From Malania oleifera (taxonomy: Eukaryota > Streptophyta > Magnoliopsida > Santalales > Ximeniaceae), in contig NC_080423.1 of assembly GCF_029873635.1 (NCBI RefSeq), positions 104,823,773-104,887,772 on the forward strand: a stretch of DNA of 64,000 bases, read 5' to 3'. The position numbers were made by a program, and so were the translations under genes. Positions 1-11,254 of this stretch are shown here, piece after piece. Every line of letters begins with the position of its first letter. The first letter of the stretch is position 1. The notes under the pieces are model-generated. The model was not told the DNA's origin and ran no database searches. It saw only the letters and a list, made by a program, of their open reading frames with translations.

Positions 1-124
1 AGTTAAAGAGAGAACAGAGAGAATGAGAAGGCAGAATTGGAGTAGAAACAGAACAGCAAATCAGAAGATTCAAAACACAGAGAGAAAAGAAGGGAAAGGA
101 AGAAGGGGAAGAGGGCGAGAATTG

Positions 125-169
<45 letters not shown>

Positions 170-441
170 AGCGCTGGAAGTCTCAATTTTCAAATTGATT
201 ACTATTTACTACATTACAAGCAAAGTACTTACACACCCAACATAATACAACTAAAACAAGTAATTACAAAATAAACCCCAAGTACTTAAAATACACAAAA
301 TAACCCTACATTAACTAAACTTCTAAAATATCTTGATTTTCTAATTCAAAACAAATCCTTAATTTCTAGATCTTCAAACAAAATATGATTGCCTAGAATT
401 ATTTGCAAGTGATCCTCCATCATTGACCCTCGACATTATTT
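1..441. other. Unassigned purine-rich and AT-rich DNA
   Basis: The first 180 bases are strongly purine-rich (GA-type) and the rest is AT-rich. The reading frame across 23-274 is a by-product of the GA repeat, giving runs of Arg-Glu, and is not taken as a gene. No domain or transposon terminus was recognised. It could be the edge of an LTR retrotransposon lying mostly outside the window. Confidence 0.5.
128..167. repeat. (GA)n microsatellite
   Basis: About 20 uninterrupted GA dinucleotides inside a wider purine-rich stretch. Confidence 0.97.
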
Positions 442-1515
442 GGTTTTGGGGGAGGGCTTGTACCTTCATACTGTTATATATTGATAAGGAGGATACTCCC
501 CCATAATGTGCTTTATTAAATTGGTGTTTTATGAATTTAGGGATGCCCTCTGGGATCCCTTACTAATTCATAAGACAAGGGTCTATTTTACCTTCATCAA
601 TATCCCCCTACTCCTAGACCTAATGGATTTTTAGATTTCAAGAGTAGCTTTCATGTTATCTATATTGTTGGACTTTGTGTCATCCTGACAAGCTTTTTCA
701 GTTTGGCTTATTGGACTTAACCATTTTGCCAAGTGGCTTATCTAGCCTTTTAGACTTGGCTGTTTGCCCATGTTTTGTTAGGTGGGCACATTTGGCCTTT
801 TAGTTTTGGTCGTTTTGCTAAGTGAATCTATTTGGCATTTTGGATTGGGCCATTCTATTGAGTTGGATACTACCCTGCCCAAATTGGCCATTCTACCAGG
901 CCTTGCCAAGTGGGTCTATCTAGCCTTTTGGATTGGTAGTTATGCCTAGTGGGTCCATTTGGCCTTTCAGACTTGGCTATTCTGCCAAGTGGACCAATCT
1001 AGTCTACTATACATGGCCATTTATCATGGCATGGAACTGTCTTATCTATTGCATTTGGCATTATGCGAAGTGGGCCTATAGGGATGAGATCTTGGTCTTC
1101 TGAATATAGCTCCAAAATGTCTGAATATGTGTTCATGATTGAGCTTGTTGATTGAAACATAGTGATAGGCCTATTTGGTAGAACCAAGTCCAACATGCTA
1201 AATAGGTCTACTTAACATTACTTTGGCAAAATGGCCAAGTCCAAAAGGCCAGATAGGCTCACTTGGCAAAATCACCAAGTCAAACAGGCTAGATTGGCCT
1301 ACCTAACAAAGCTTGTTAGAGTGGACAGAGTCCAACAACCTAAACCTAATGATCCTTTAGGTTCAAGGGGGGAGGGGAGGCATCTTGTCCTGTGAATTAG
1401 TGAGAGCACTCCCAAATTCATAAACACCATTAAATAAAGCACAATATGGGGGGAGTAACCTCCCCATCAATATATATGACATTATGCAGGTGCAGCCTCC
1501 CCCCCCCCCAAGGGC
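442..1515. mobile_element. Foldback-type DNA transposon with long inverted arms
   Basis: The left arm (about 442-600) and right arm (about 1365-1515) are inverted copies. For example, the segment around 490-535, containing TAATGTGCTTTATT, reappears reverse-complemented around 1425-1450. Inside each arm are degenerate tandem copies of a unit of about 40-50 bp built around GCCTTTTGGACTTGGC and TGCCAAGTGG, direct on the left and inverted on the right, so the whole element could fold on itself. Long inverted arms made of subrepeats are the mark of foldback elements. No transposase frame is present, so it would be non-autonomous. The outer ends are G-rich on the left and C-rich on the right, and a target duplication could not be fixed. 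A MULE with very long TIRs is the alternative. Confidence 0.75.
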
Positions 1516-2652
1516 CCCTTCCTTTTAAAAAAAAATTGAGCAATATTGAGGTCACTCCCCATAAATATAGGGTATTTAACCCCTTACGAATGCTTATAAA
1601 AGGGCCATAGGTAAGAGGCTAGATGGAGGAGCCATAGGTAAAAAGATTTAAGTAATGAGCAATATCTATAGGTAATCTCTAATAAGAAACATCTATGCTG
1701 GCTTACTCATTGTATTTCTGTATTTCCCACACTAACTTAAGCATTAGACTAGGCCCCTAAAGGCCATTGAAGATTTCCCAAGTTCTCTTTTCCCTTGGTT
1801 GGAGGCATTGCCAAAAGAGATATGGATGTGAGGAACAAGGGTCTATATTTTGACTTCAACAATAACCATTATGGTTATATAGATCTTAGGTTGTATTGGC
1901 TCTCCTTAAAAAAAATGTTGCTAGGATTTTGTCTATGATGGAGAAAACTTCCACTTATACACCTCTGGAGGATCTTACCATGAACTTTATTCTTGGGTTG
2001 CTTAAAACTGTTGGGGGCCATGGCTTTGATGCCTCGAAGGCTGGCGAGAGAGTGTGGTGTAATAATAGGGATTACCTATCAATATTGTTTTGAATGAAGT
2101 CGCCACTAACCTTTATCCAAAGTAGTTGTCATAGGTCACCTAATTAACTACCACTTAAGTGTGGAGAAGGTACTAGCGCCCCATTGCCTCGGTTTGTAAA
2201 TGATAACGTTGAAGCATGGATAATCATTGATTGAATTAATGATCATTATTTTCAATTTTACCTTTCCTTTTATTGTTGAATCCCTATAAAGCCCTCCTAG
2301 TCTGGTTAGGGAGTGAGTATAATATCACTTGGAGATTTTGGTAGAGCGCTAGCACGCCTCTTTAGGTGTCCTTCATTGAAATAATTTTAATTAAGGTTTT
2401 CAAGGTAATTGAGCAATCATATGTCTAAGGACTAAACCCTAACCGTTGCACATATAGAAAAAACTAGGCACTAAAATTCTAAAGAAATAAGATGGCTAAT
2501 GAAACTAAATAGATCTTATTAAATAAATACGCAACATGAGACTAGCTTGAATTTTTTATTTTTATGTTTCACATTTTTTTCTTAATATTTTAGACGAAAG
2601 ATAATAATAACATAAAGATGAACCAAAATAGATATCAAATAACTAATAATAT
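1516..2652. other. Unassigned intergenic DNA
   Basis: No gene could be supported. A 65-codon frame at 1896-2093 has no recognisable family. The stretch around 2095-2210 (GTCGCCACTAAC, then GGTACTAGCGCCCC) resembles phrases I have met in plant retrotransposon non-coding DNA, but no element boundary or coding part accompanies it. The rest is AT-rich. Confidence 0.4.
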
Positions 2653-4820
2653 CAATGATAACACTAGTATCTGGAATGAATAACACAACTGATAAGATCA
2701 AAGTCTCTCTCGCTCTCTCATGGTACGATTCTCTCTCTTTTGTGCATATAGAGTGATGGAGCCTTATGTTGTAGGCTATGGTGAACCAGTCGATCTTATT
2801 GAAGGAAAATTCTTTGATCTTCGTTTAGACAAGATCAGGAGATTTCTTCTTTTTGCTCGTGTAGAATATGGGTTGAGTTGTCTAAGGAGGCAACTTTCTA
2901 GTTTGTTGATGGGTCGTCTTTAGACGGATGGAAAGGGGTTATTAGAGCATTTGTAAGGGGTAGCATGCAATATTGTATGTCGATTAGGTAGACGAAGGTG
3001 GGAAAATTTTTGGAGTTAGGGTTGGAATGGAAAAGGAAATTTGCAGTGTGTATTCCTGGCGATGCAAAGGGCAATGGATGGAGAAATTTTGCAAACGATT
3101 TTAGCAAGATTGCTAAGGAATTTCGGAAGGAATCTGGTGGTGTAGTTGCAGATGACTCTTCATTTTCCAGGTTGTGGAGTCAGGTGGTACTGGAAGGCAA
3201 AAAAGATGAAGATGTGGTTCGTGGTAGTCAATCTCTCTCTGGAATCTGTTATGATGGCTGAGTGAGAACGATGTTGTCGGTGTGGAGGTGCAATGCAACT
3301 GAAGGATCATGGGGTTTCAGAGTCAGGTTCCATCATAGACAGGCCAGAATCAATTGACCAAAATGGGAGGGAAGCTAGGGTTCTAGAAGGGGTTATGCTT
3401 CTCTCAGATGCAGCTAGGGTTGCGGAGGAGATTGTGAAGAGGACTGGGCCAGGGGGCCATATTTCTTGTTTTGGACTTGGCCCAATTAATTGAAAAAGGA
3501 GGCATGTCTTTTTTGAACAAGTTGGGCTACTTATTTGAATAGGCCCAATGTTCAGGAAAGTCTGTTTTGGATTTTAATGTGGAGTCAAAGGGAGCTCAGC
3601 CTTTGGGCTCTAGGCAGATGAGCCATGGCGGTAGTCAGGCTTATGGTTTATGTAAGAGTGATCCAGTTTCTTCTTTGCCAGAAACCAAAAATGGGCAGGC
3701 CCAAGATACTGTTCCTACCACAGAAGACGAGTACCAGGAAGGAGGACCCTAGTTCCTTTGTTAGTAGAATCCATTCCCAGTCTACTACTCTCCAAGTTAT
3801 GAGTCAAACTGATGAAGTTTTGTAACAAGCTTAGAATATTAGCGGATTATATTCAAAACAAGATCATGGAATTAAAAATGCAACAAGTTTTGAAGAGGAT
3901 TAAAGGGTGGTATGGAAAAGAATGAAAAATAAGAAGATGCCTTGCGGGGGAAAACTGATAGTTTTGGTCTAAATTAAAACTGATTTGAGAGAAACAAGCT
4001 TTATGCTCATTGGAAGGCGGCTTGTACAGGTGCTGAGATGAGGAAGGTCTTTGAAGATAGGAAGATCTGTTGAGTCAGTGGCAAAGCCATTATGGAAGGG
4101 ATTCTAAAAGAGAGCTTAGCATAATGGAAGATTCTTATACTAAGGAGGTTGGGTATAGTAATGGGGCAAGTACAGAAAAGGAAAGGAAGTAATGCGGGGA
4201 CTTTTCATATTTGGAAAGTGATGATACTAGTGAGTTTGAATGCAATGGGGGGTTGTTGGATGAAATCTGAGACAATGGGTATGTTTCAGATAATTGTGAA
4301 GCAATAGGGATTTATTGTATGTTCATCCAACCCTGTTGGAAGATTTGGAGGGAGTTTCTATTTTTTTTTATAATGATGGGCTAGTTAACAGTTCGCAGCA
4401 AAGGGATGCAATTCTGCCTACACCCTTAGAGGAGGTTCCTAAGGACTTCTGCTCAAAATCTTTGCAGAAAATGGACTTAAAAATTAAAAATTTGACTGAT
4501 ATTGGAGGGGAAAAAAATATGCATGGATGGTGGCATAAGTCAAAAGTTGAAGGGTCAAAGAAAAGTAGCGGATTTGAAGAGCTTGGTAAATTATGATAGG
4601 AAGGGGTTAAAAAGGGGCTTGCTTGGTTAATATTGTCTAGTTCATTTTCTGATTGTGTTTTTTAGTTTTTATTTATTTTTTCTTTTTTCTTTGGTGGTTT
4701 TTTTTATATTTTATTTGGTGTACTTTTTTGTCCCAACTCGTTTATCTTCCCTTCTTTCTATCTAAAATAACTTCTTTTTTATCAAAAAAATAAAAATAAA
4801 AAATATTAACAATGATAACA
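2653..4820 (+). mobile_element. L1-like LINE remnant, RT region lost
   Basis: Several short plus-strand frames (2720-2923, 2998-3261, 3293-3493, 3567-3825, 4315-4596) look like one broken ORF1-type protein. The 2998 frame has a basic stretch followed by GNGWRNFAND, resembling the region ahead of the nucleic-acid-binding part in plant L1 ORF1. The 3' end is a T-rich stretch, then TTTTTTATCAAAAAAATAAA and an A-rich tail near 4777-4802, typical of plant L1 LINEs. CAATGATAACA occurs just before the start (2653-2663) and just after the tail (4810-4820) and may be the TSD. No reverse transcriptase was found, so the interior appears deleted. The family call is inference. Confidence 0.5.
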
Positions 4821-6567
4821 ATAATGCTAGAACTACTTAAAAAGAACATTTTTTCATGTTTTTTTTTTTTTCTCAAATTTTTGGGATTTTATAGTGAAAA
4901 TAGATCAATGAACAATAAATAACATAAAGGGGCAACCCAGTGCACAAACACATGAATAAATATATAAAAGGGGGAAAAAAAAAAAACAAGAGATTAAAAT
5001 GCTTAGGCCAGGTCGACCTGGTAGACCCAAATGGGTCAAGCATGTACATTTTAAATTTGAACATTATAATTCAAGCATCATAAGAAATCATGCAAATTTG
5101 TAAACTTTAAAGTATCATGCATCATAAGCTTAGTTACATCACCCGTGAATTGAATATAAATAAAATCCATAATCCAAGTTTTACATCTTGAAAAGTAACA
5201 TAAAGGTGACCAATCCAAGCTCTAAATTGTTGAAATTATTTTTTTCTTTGAATTATTAATATTATATAAGACAAAATATATCATATATATTTATAACATA
5301 TCAGTCAACTGCAGTTTTAATGGGCCAAACCAAAACCAAAGTGTTAAATAAAAAAGTTGAGAAGTCCAAACTGAAACCGACCCAAAAAAAAATGGTGAAC
5401 TGCTTTTTTGGTTCAATTTGGTTCTGTTTTCCGGTTCTTTTTGGCACCTTACTTGTCACCCATGACCACCAGTCGATTGATCTCCAGGAACAGTATCTTT
5501 CTATCTCTAGTAGTTGCAGAGCATTCATGGCTGCCACTGAAGTAGTAGAGGCCATGGGCTGAACGGTTGCTGGTGTTAGATCTCTTCTTCCCTTTCTCTC
5601 TTATCTTTCTGTTTCTCTTACAATTTCTCTTTCCAGAAGCAGTGGTTCATTGGTTTTCTTTTGTTTTTTTTTTTTTGTTTTTTTGTTTTTTTGGGATCCA
5701 GGGAGGAGAAGTGTTACAGGCTGTGCTTGTATAGCCAATTAGCCATGAAAAGGGAGGCTATGTTGATGTGGGTGTGGAGGTCGAAAGGTGTCAATGGGGG
5801 TAAAAGATGATAAGTGTTGATGATGATGAGGAAATTGGGGGATGATGATGATGATCATAAGATGATAAAGACCATGATTGTAGCAATAGAGTATGATGAT
5901 ATGAGGTTATCCTCATGCGTGAAGAATGTCAGGGGATGCTTGCCTAAGGAGTTAGGACTCTCTTCTCCTCACATGATCGTGACTCGTACAACTGTTTTTT
6001 TGGTTTCCCTCTCATTCGTTTGTGGCCTTTCTCGTGTGTCCCTTTTTTTGAGGCTGCCCCTCCTTTTGAATAGGTAGTGCTGGTGTGCTGCAGTAACTCC
6101 CAAAATCTCCTTCCTTGAGTGCAGGCCATAATACTCTCAACCTGTTCCCTTGATTGCAAGCTACATTTCCACATTCTTCTCCCCTAGCCTTAATTGGAAC
6201 ATGTCTTTGTATTATCTTGCAGGGAGATGAATCTGGACGGGTGAACCTCTACCTAGCCTCAGGCCTCATTCAACACATTTAAAAAAAAGCCTTTTTATTA
6301 TGCTGTAAAATTGGACCATAAATATTGGGCTATATTGATATCTTTATTTATTTATTTCCTTGCACCATTAGAATTGTTGGTAGAGCCACAGTTCAAGAAT
6401 GACTTTGGGCCTCCTAATGCACCAAGAATAAAAATAAATAATGTCAAACAAAAAATAAAATCACAGGTGTGTGGTCACTCAAGATGGGGAATTAGAAGAT
6501 CAGAGTTACCCCAGACAAGATTATATGCTAGTAGTTTGGGTGACTGACTTAGGTGCATAGTAGTGGA
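4821..6567. other. Unassigned intergenic DNA
   Basis: AT-rich DNA with several poly-T runs (4860-4872, 5665-5690) and a GATGAT-rich patch at 5816-5860. Overlapping short frames on both strands at 5301-5562 and 5814-6174 show no domain and look like chance openings. A small GGTCGACC palindrome is at 5011-5018. The frame at 6311-6547, next to the RTE LINE, has no recognised family. Confidence 0.4.
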
Positions 6568-8320
6568 TACAACAACAACAAAACCAAGCCTTAGTTTCAC
6601 TAAGTAGGGTCGGCTATATGAATCATTTTCCGCCAATTTATGTGATCATGGACCATTTCTTTTGATAGATACTTCCCAAGTTATTTTAGGTCTATCCCTA
6701 CCCCTTCTACAGCCCTCCACAGTAACTAAGTCACTCTTCCTCATAGGTGCACTATGTTGCCTACGTTGCAAGTGTCCATACCATCTAAGTCGTCCCTCCT
6801 TTATCTTATCTTCTATAGGAGTTACACCTAACTTACCACGAATATGTTCATTCCTTAATTTATTTTTTATTGTTATACCACTCATCCATCTAAGCATTCT
6901 CATCTTGACAACTTTTACTTTTGGGATATTATGTTTCTTCGTCGCCCAACATTCCGATTCATATAGCATAGCTGGTCTTATAGCTGTCTTATAAAACTTC
7001 ATTTTCAATTTTAAGGGTATTTTACGATCACATAGCACACTTGAGGCACTTTTTCATTTAACCCTGTGCATTACATCATCTTCAATTTCTCCTTCAGCTT
7101 GCATAATAGATCCAAGGTATCGAAATCTACAAGTGCTATTTATTTCTTCATTATCAAGTTTAACTTTGTCTCCACTATTTCTCCTATCATTACTAAAATT
7201 ACATTTTATATATTTTGTTTTATTTTTACTTATCCTAAAGCCTCTAGATTCTAAAGCTTCTCTCCATAATTCTAACTCAGCCTCTACTCCGTCTCTAGTT
7301 TCGTCAATTAATACAATATCTTCTTCAAACAACATACACCATGGAACCTCTTTTGAATATTCTTAGTTAATTGGTCCATCACTAAAGCAAAAAGATAAAG
7401 ACTTAAAGTAGATCCTTGATGTACACCTATAGTGATTGGAAATTCTCTAGTTTCTCCATCTATAGTCCTTACACTAGTCATTACTCCATCGTACATATCC
7501 TTAATGACATCAGTATACCTACAACATACGCCTTTTTTTTTCTAAAACCCACCATAGAATTTCCCTAGGTATCCTATCATATGCTTTATCAAGGTCAATA
7601 AATATCATATACAAATCCCTCTTCTTTTCCCTAAACTTTTTCATTAATCTTTTTAAAAGATAAATAGCTTCTGTGGTAGATCTCCTAGGCATAAAATCAA
7701 ATTGATTTTCTGAAATCTTCGTTTCTAACATTAATCTTTGTTCAACTATCCTTTCCCATAGTTTCATCGTATGACTCATAAGTTTAATTCCACGATAGTT
7801 ATTACAATTTTGAATATCTCCTTTATTTTTATATATAGGTATTAAAGTGTTTTTCCTCCATTCATCTGACATTTTCTTAGTTTTTACAATTGTATTAAAT
7901 AAATTAGTTAACCATATAATTCCGTTATCACCCAACCATTTCCAAACTTCAATTGGGATGTTATCTGGTCCCATAGCTTTCTCATTTTTTATCTTTTTTA
8001 GTGCAAAGTTAACTTAATTAATTCTAATTTTGCGAATAAATCTTATATTTTTAGTCTTTTCCTCATTTGACAATTTTAAGTTTAAAATTTCTATTTGGTT
8101 TTCGTTAAACAACTTACTAAAGTAACTTCACCATCTTTCTTTAATATCTTTGTCCTTAACTAAGACAATATCATCCTCACTTTTTATACATTTTACATAT
8201 CCTAAGTCCTTCCTCTTCCTTTCTCTAGCTTTAGTAAGTTTAAATATATCTCTTTCCCCTTCTTTTGTACCTAATCTATCATACAAACTATTAAATGATC
8301 TATATTTAGCCTGAAATATT
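6568..8320 (-). mobile_element. 5'-truncated RTE-type LINE
   Basis: Read on the minus strand, the element runs from reverse transcriptase coding sequence to a 3' end containing AGCCGACCCTACTTAGTG and a short TTG repeat (plus-strand AACAACAACA at 6571-6580). This is the characteristic tail of plant RTE-clade non-LTR retrotransposons. Coding pieces lie in the expected order: 8128-8325, 7519-7974, 7308-7496, 7054-7335, 6646-7038. The endonuclease domain is missing, so the copy is 5' truncated, as is common after target-primed reverse transcription. At its 5' end it directly abuts a gypsy integrase fragment. No clean TSD was found. Confidence 0.88.
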
Positions 8321-8325
8321 TGCAT
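6646..8325 (-). pseudogene. RTE LINE reverse transcriptase, broken
   Basis: The pieces together resemble the RTE reverse transcriptase. 8128-8325 covers the segment with LGTKEGERDI. 7519-7974 covers the fingers/palm with MGPDNIPIEVWK, the NYRGI motif, and FIDLDKAYDRIPRE carrying the first catalytic Asp. 7308-7496 carries GVHQGSTLS. 7054-7335 holds the expected ADD catalytic motif, here changed to MLFEEDIVLI. 6646-7038 is the C-terminal part with ECWATKKH and LRWYGHLQRR. Frameshifts and stops separate the pieces, and the altered catalytic motif independently argues that the copy is inactive. Confidence 0.88.
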
Positions 8326-9105
8326 TCAAAAATTCAGTGAATCAATCTACTCGAAAGAGTCCTTTTGAAATTGTCCATGAATATTCTCCTTGCCACCTTG
8401 ACCCTATTCCATTGACATCTATCCCATTGCCACCTGATGCCCCCCATCTGTGTCAGCTGAGTCTTTTGCCCAACATATTTGTGATCTTCATGCTGATGTT
8501 AGACAAAAGATTGCTATGAAAATTGATACTCACAGGCATATCAAATTAAATGAGGGTAGCTATGTGTTGGCACGTATCCATCCTGAATATTACCCCATTC
8601 CCCCCAAGCATTCTTTTAAGAAGTCAGATGCTTATTGCCTGTGGTTCTCCTCACATTCTTTGCCATTTGGGCCTAATACTTTCGTACTTGAAATTCCATG
8701 CAATATGACCATTAGCCCTATACTCAATGTTGAGGACTTAACCCTTTATCGAGGCACTTTTATGTCTTCGGTTGTGGATGCAAATATCTCACGTTCTTTA
8801 GCAGTTTCTCCATCAGTTCTAGTTCCAGTGCTTCCATGTCTCCCACTTTGCTGTGCTGATCATGTTGAGAGCATTCTTGAAGATAAGCCTTTTACATCTA
8901 CACAAGGAGGGTATAGATGATACCTCATCAAGTGGACCAATTACTGTACTTCAACCTCCACATGTGTGGTCGAGGATGGGTTGTGTTGTGTGGATTAGGA
9001 ACTATTGGAGCAGCACATCTGCCTTCCCTTGCCAGCGGTAAGTTTTTCTCACCAAGGAGGAATTGATGAGGATCACACTCAACGAGATCTTTATGTTTAC
9101 CATAG
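8321..9105 (+). pseudogene. Ty3/gypsy integrase C-terminus with chromodomain-like tail, broken
   Basis: The sequence begins inside integrase with NQSTRKSPFEIVHEYSP and continues through the C-terminal region: GSYVLARIHPE, KHSFKK, then NVEDLTLYRGTF. After about residue 150 come STQGGYR and, past an in-frame TGA, YLIKWTNY, which resembles the start of the chromodomain in plant chromoviruses. It ends near SFSHQGGIDED, close to the polyprotein end. Frame shifts near 8450 and in-frame stops after 8915 show decay. Upstream integrase, RT and gag are absent. The fragment is cut on its left by the RTE LINE. Confidence 0.85.
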
Positions 9106-9449
9106 GTGTAGACATAATATAGGGTCTTTATATATATCTAGGGCTTTTATGATTTGAATAATTTCTACGGATTTGATACTGCATGTCATTAATTAGGATC
9201 TGATGCTAATTCCTAGAGTGTGTTTGTTATTGAATCTTTAGGAGAAAACCTATAATAGGCTTGATTGTGTAACCATGAGAGGCAGGTTGGAGTATTGAGC
9301 ATTAAGCCCCAATTGAATGTTCTCCTCATTTTTACTCTCTTTTAATTTCTTGTTTATTTTCCTATTGTTTTCTCTTAACCTTCCTTTTTCCTCTCTTGCT
9401 CCAGTTGGTCTTATAAGCTTGTGGGCAGGCAGTTATTCATGTTATCAAT
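9106..9449 (+). other. Probable 3' LTR or UTR remnant of the gypsy fragment
   Basis: Directly after the chromodomain-like tail, this stretch includes a TATATATA patch (9130-9140), AGGCTTGATTGTGTAACCAT and a T/C-rich segment, resembling the promoter and leader of plant gypsy LTRs. No exact LTR ends were found. It is interrupted by the TRIM at 9450. Confidence 0.45.
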
Positions 9450-9522
9450 TGTTACATCTTGATATACATTGTTGGTCCACAACGTAACAGTTTAAGATTT
9501 TAGGTGAAGCGGTAATCTAACA
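9450..9522 (+). repeat. TRIM 5' LTR (73 bp)
   Basis: Begins TGTTACATC and ends GGTAATCTAACA. It matches the 3' LTR with scattered substitutions, so the insertion is not very recent. Confidence 0.93.
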
Positions 9523-9534
9523 TGGTATCTGAGC
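9523..9534 (+). promoter_or_regulatory. TRIM primer-binding site
   Basis: TGGTATCTGAGC directly follows the 5' LTR. One base differs from the usual TGGTATCAGAGC, complementary to the 3' end of initiator tRNA-Met. Confidence 0.9.
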
Positions 9535-9672
9535 TGGTCACCAGGAGATCTTGGGTTCTAGTTTCATTGCCTGAGTTTATTATGTGGTGTTTAAAAAGTT
9601 GTTGTATTCTCTTTAGGTGTTATCTATCGTGTGTCTCTCTCCACGTGCTGTTAGGCTGCACATGCAGGGGAG

Positions 9673-9745
9673 TGTTAAGGCTTGATATATGTTGTTGGCT
9701 CACAACCTAAGAGCTTAAGCTTTTAGGTAAAGTGGTAATCTAACA
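9673..9745 (+). repeat. TRIM 3' LTR (73 bp)
   Basis: Begins TGTTAAGGCTTG right after the polypurine tract and ends TCTAACA, followed by the TCAAT target duplication. Confidence 0.93.
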
Positions 9746-9750
9746 TCAAT

Positions 9751-11040
9751 TTTTACAACTATGATTTCTAAGGGCAATGAAATGTGAATAACCATGATGA
9801 AATCATTTAATATATTCTGTGTGTCTAAGTATTAGTAACTCCCACTTATTATCAAAAGGGCTTTTTCTGCAATGATAAGATTTTCACCAGAATTGATAGG
9901 ACACAAGATTCTTGTTGAACCAAGAGTTGCCTTATGTGTTGGGTGGACCAGGAAAACGTAGTTTTACTGGACTATAACTTTCCAACTTAGCACGTGCATG
10001 TGTAGCAATTGTTTTCGCCATTCTAATTGAATTTTGTATGTCTTCAATACCTTAATTATTTGAGGAATCTCAATGCATTGCCAGTAAATATTAAATCAGT
10101 CTATTTGGTTAATGTAATGAGATCAGGTTTCAGAATAAACTAAATTTATCCATTTAAAACTAATTTAACCAAACAAAAACATCTATAAAACTGAATTAAC
10201 TGAAGTTGATGCAAATAAGTTCTGTTTCGTGGGTTTATTTGGTTTTGCCTCTATATATGGTTGTAACTATTTTAAATTTAAAAGAATGATGCAAGTCAAG
10301 CTATTCCCACTTTATATATAGTTATATACCAATTATTATATCTCAGATTACATAAAAGGTATTGTAAAATTATAATATGATTAATTGATTATAAATTTTC
10401 AAAATATAATTAAACTGAACTAGAATAAATTTTTTAAATATATAAATCAAATTAACCAAAAGTTTTGACTTGATGAGTTATTTTTTACCCAATATTGCAT
10501 ACTAAAGTAAAGTTGTTGCAGTCAACTACTCGTACACATTTTTTACTACTAATAATGAGGGTTGGATTTAATAGAGATGCCACTCATACCACTTCTCCTT
10601 GTGAAACTGTGGGGGATGGAGGAGGCTGAGAGAGATTGTGGAAGGGTTATTAGGAGAAAAATGTTTGGTGAAATTGCTTTCTTGTTTCGCTGTAGTAATG
10701 GCAGCTAAGCTAGTTCAAAATGAAAACCATTTCTTTCTTCCTTTTTTCTCGAGGAATGCATAAGTTGCTTTTATACTACACATATTTTTTGCAGAGGCCA
10801 GACAATGAATATCCCATATTATTGGAATCCAGCTTTCTTGGTTGCATTGTGATATCATGAATCTGCTTAAACAAGATATTTTCTTTAATTGTAGCATATC
10901 CATAACCTGCAAGGGATCCTACACCAAGAGAAGTATCTGCATGTCAGGCTTTACCATGGTTGGCAGTTCTTACTTGCAAGTTTCCTTCACAGAGTCTCTG
11001 ATCACTAACACCGCTCCTACTTGCCCGAATTTTTCTTCTA
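9751..11040. other. Unassigned intergenic DNA
   Basis: AT-rich DNA without a supported gene. On the minus strand across 10800-11040, one frame reads as a partly open protein-like stretch with two stops, which could be an old gene fragment. No family was recognised. Confidence 0.4.
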
Positions 11041-11058
11041 TTTCTTTGCATTAATTTG
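11041..11058. repeat. Target-site duplication of the SINE (left)
   Basis: Eighteen bases repeated at 11237-11254 with one mismatch, bracketing the SINE. Confidence 0.9.
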
Positions 11059-11236
11059 AAAGGGGAGTCTGGGAGCAATGGTAAAGTTGTCGTCGTGTAA
11101 CCTAGAGGTCACGGGTTCAAGGCATGGAAACAGTCTTTTGCAAAAATGTAAGGTTAGAGTGCATACTATAGACCCATCATGGTCTGCCCCTTTTCTGGAC
11201 CCTGCATACACAGGAGTTTTGTGCACCGGGCTGCCC
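11059..11236 (+). mobile_element. Au-like SINE with 18-bp target duplication
   Basis: The body begins GGGAGTCTGGGAGCAATGG. It contains a pol III B-box-like GGGTTCAAGGC (about 11113-11123) within GGTCACGGGTTCAAGG, then GGAAACAGTC, TCTGCCCCTTTTCTGGACCC and the 3' terminus TGCACCGGGCTGCCC. This order matches the Au SINE family of flowering plants, derived from a tRNA. It is flanked by an 18-bp direct repeat with one mismatch, TTTCTTTGCATTAATTTG (11041-11058) and TTTCTTTGCATTTATTTG (11237-11254). SINEs carry no protein and depend on LINE enzymes. Confidence 0.93.
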
Positions 11237-11254
11237 TTTCTTTGCATTTATTTG

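Larger units (their letters stand above)
9450..9745 (+). mobile_element. Complete TRIM retrotransposon, 296 bp
   Basis: Two direct repeats of 73 bp (9450-9522 and 9673-9745) both start TGTTA and end TCTAACA. Immediately after the first is TGGTATCTGAGC, a primer-binding site complementary to initiator tRNA-Met. Immediately before the second is the purine tract GCAGGGGAG (9664-9672). The element is flanked by the exact 5-bp duplication TCAAT (9445-9449 and 9746-9750). The 150-bp interior has no coding capacity. This fits a terminal-repeat retrotransposon in miniature, mobilised in trans. It sits in the gypsy LTR-like remnant. A related copy lies at 19441-19686. Confidence 0.95.

Noticed and set aside
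1896..2093. 65-codon plus-strand frame as a small gene
   Set aside because: No family, no promoter or splice evidence, and it lies in repeat-like surroundings.
6311..6547. Upstream integrase of the gypsy element on the other side of the RTE LINE
   Set aside because: The translated sequence shows no integrase motif, so the LINE cannot be shown to have inserted into a once-continuous gypsy gene.
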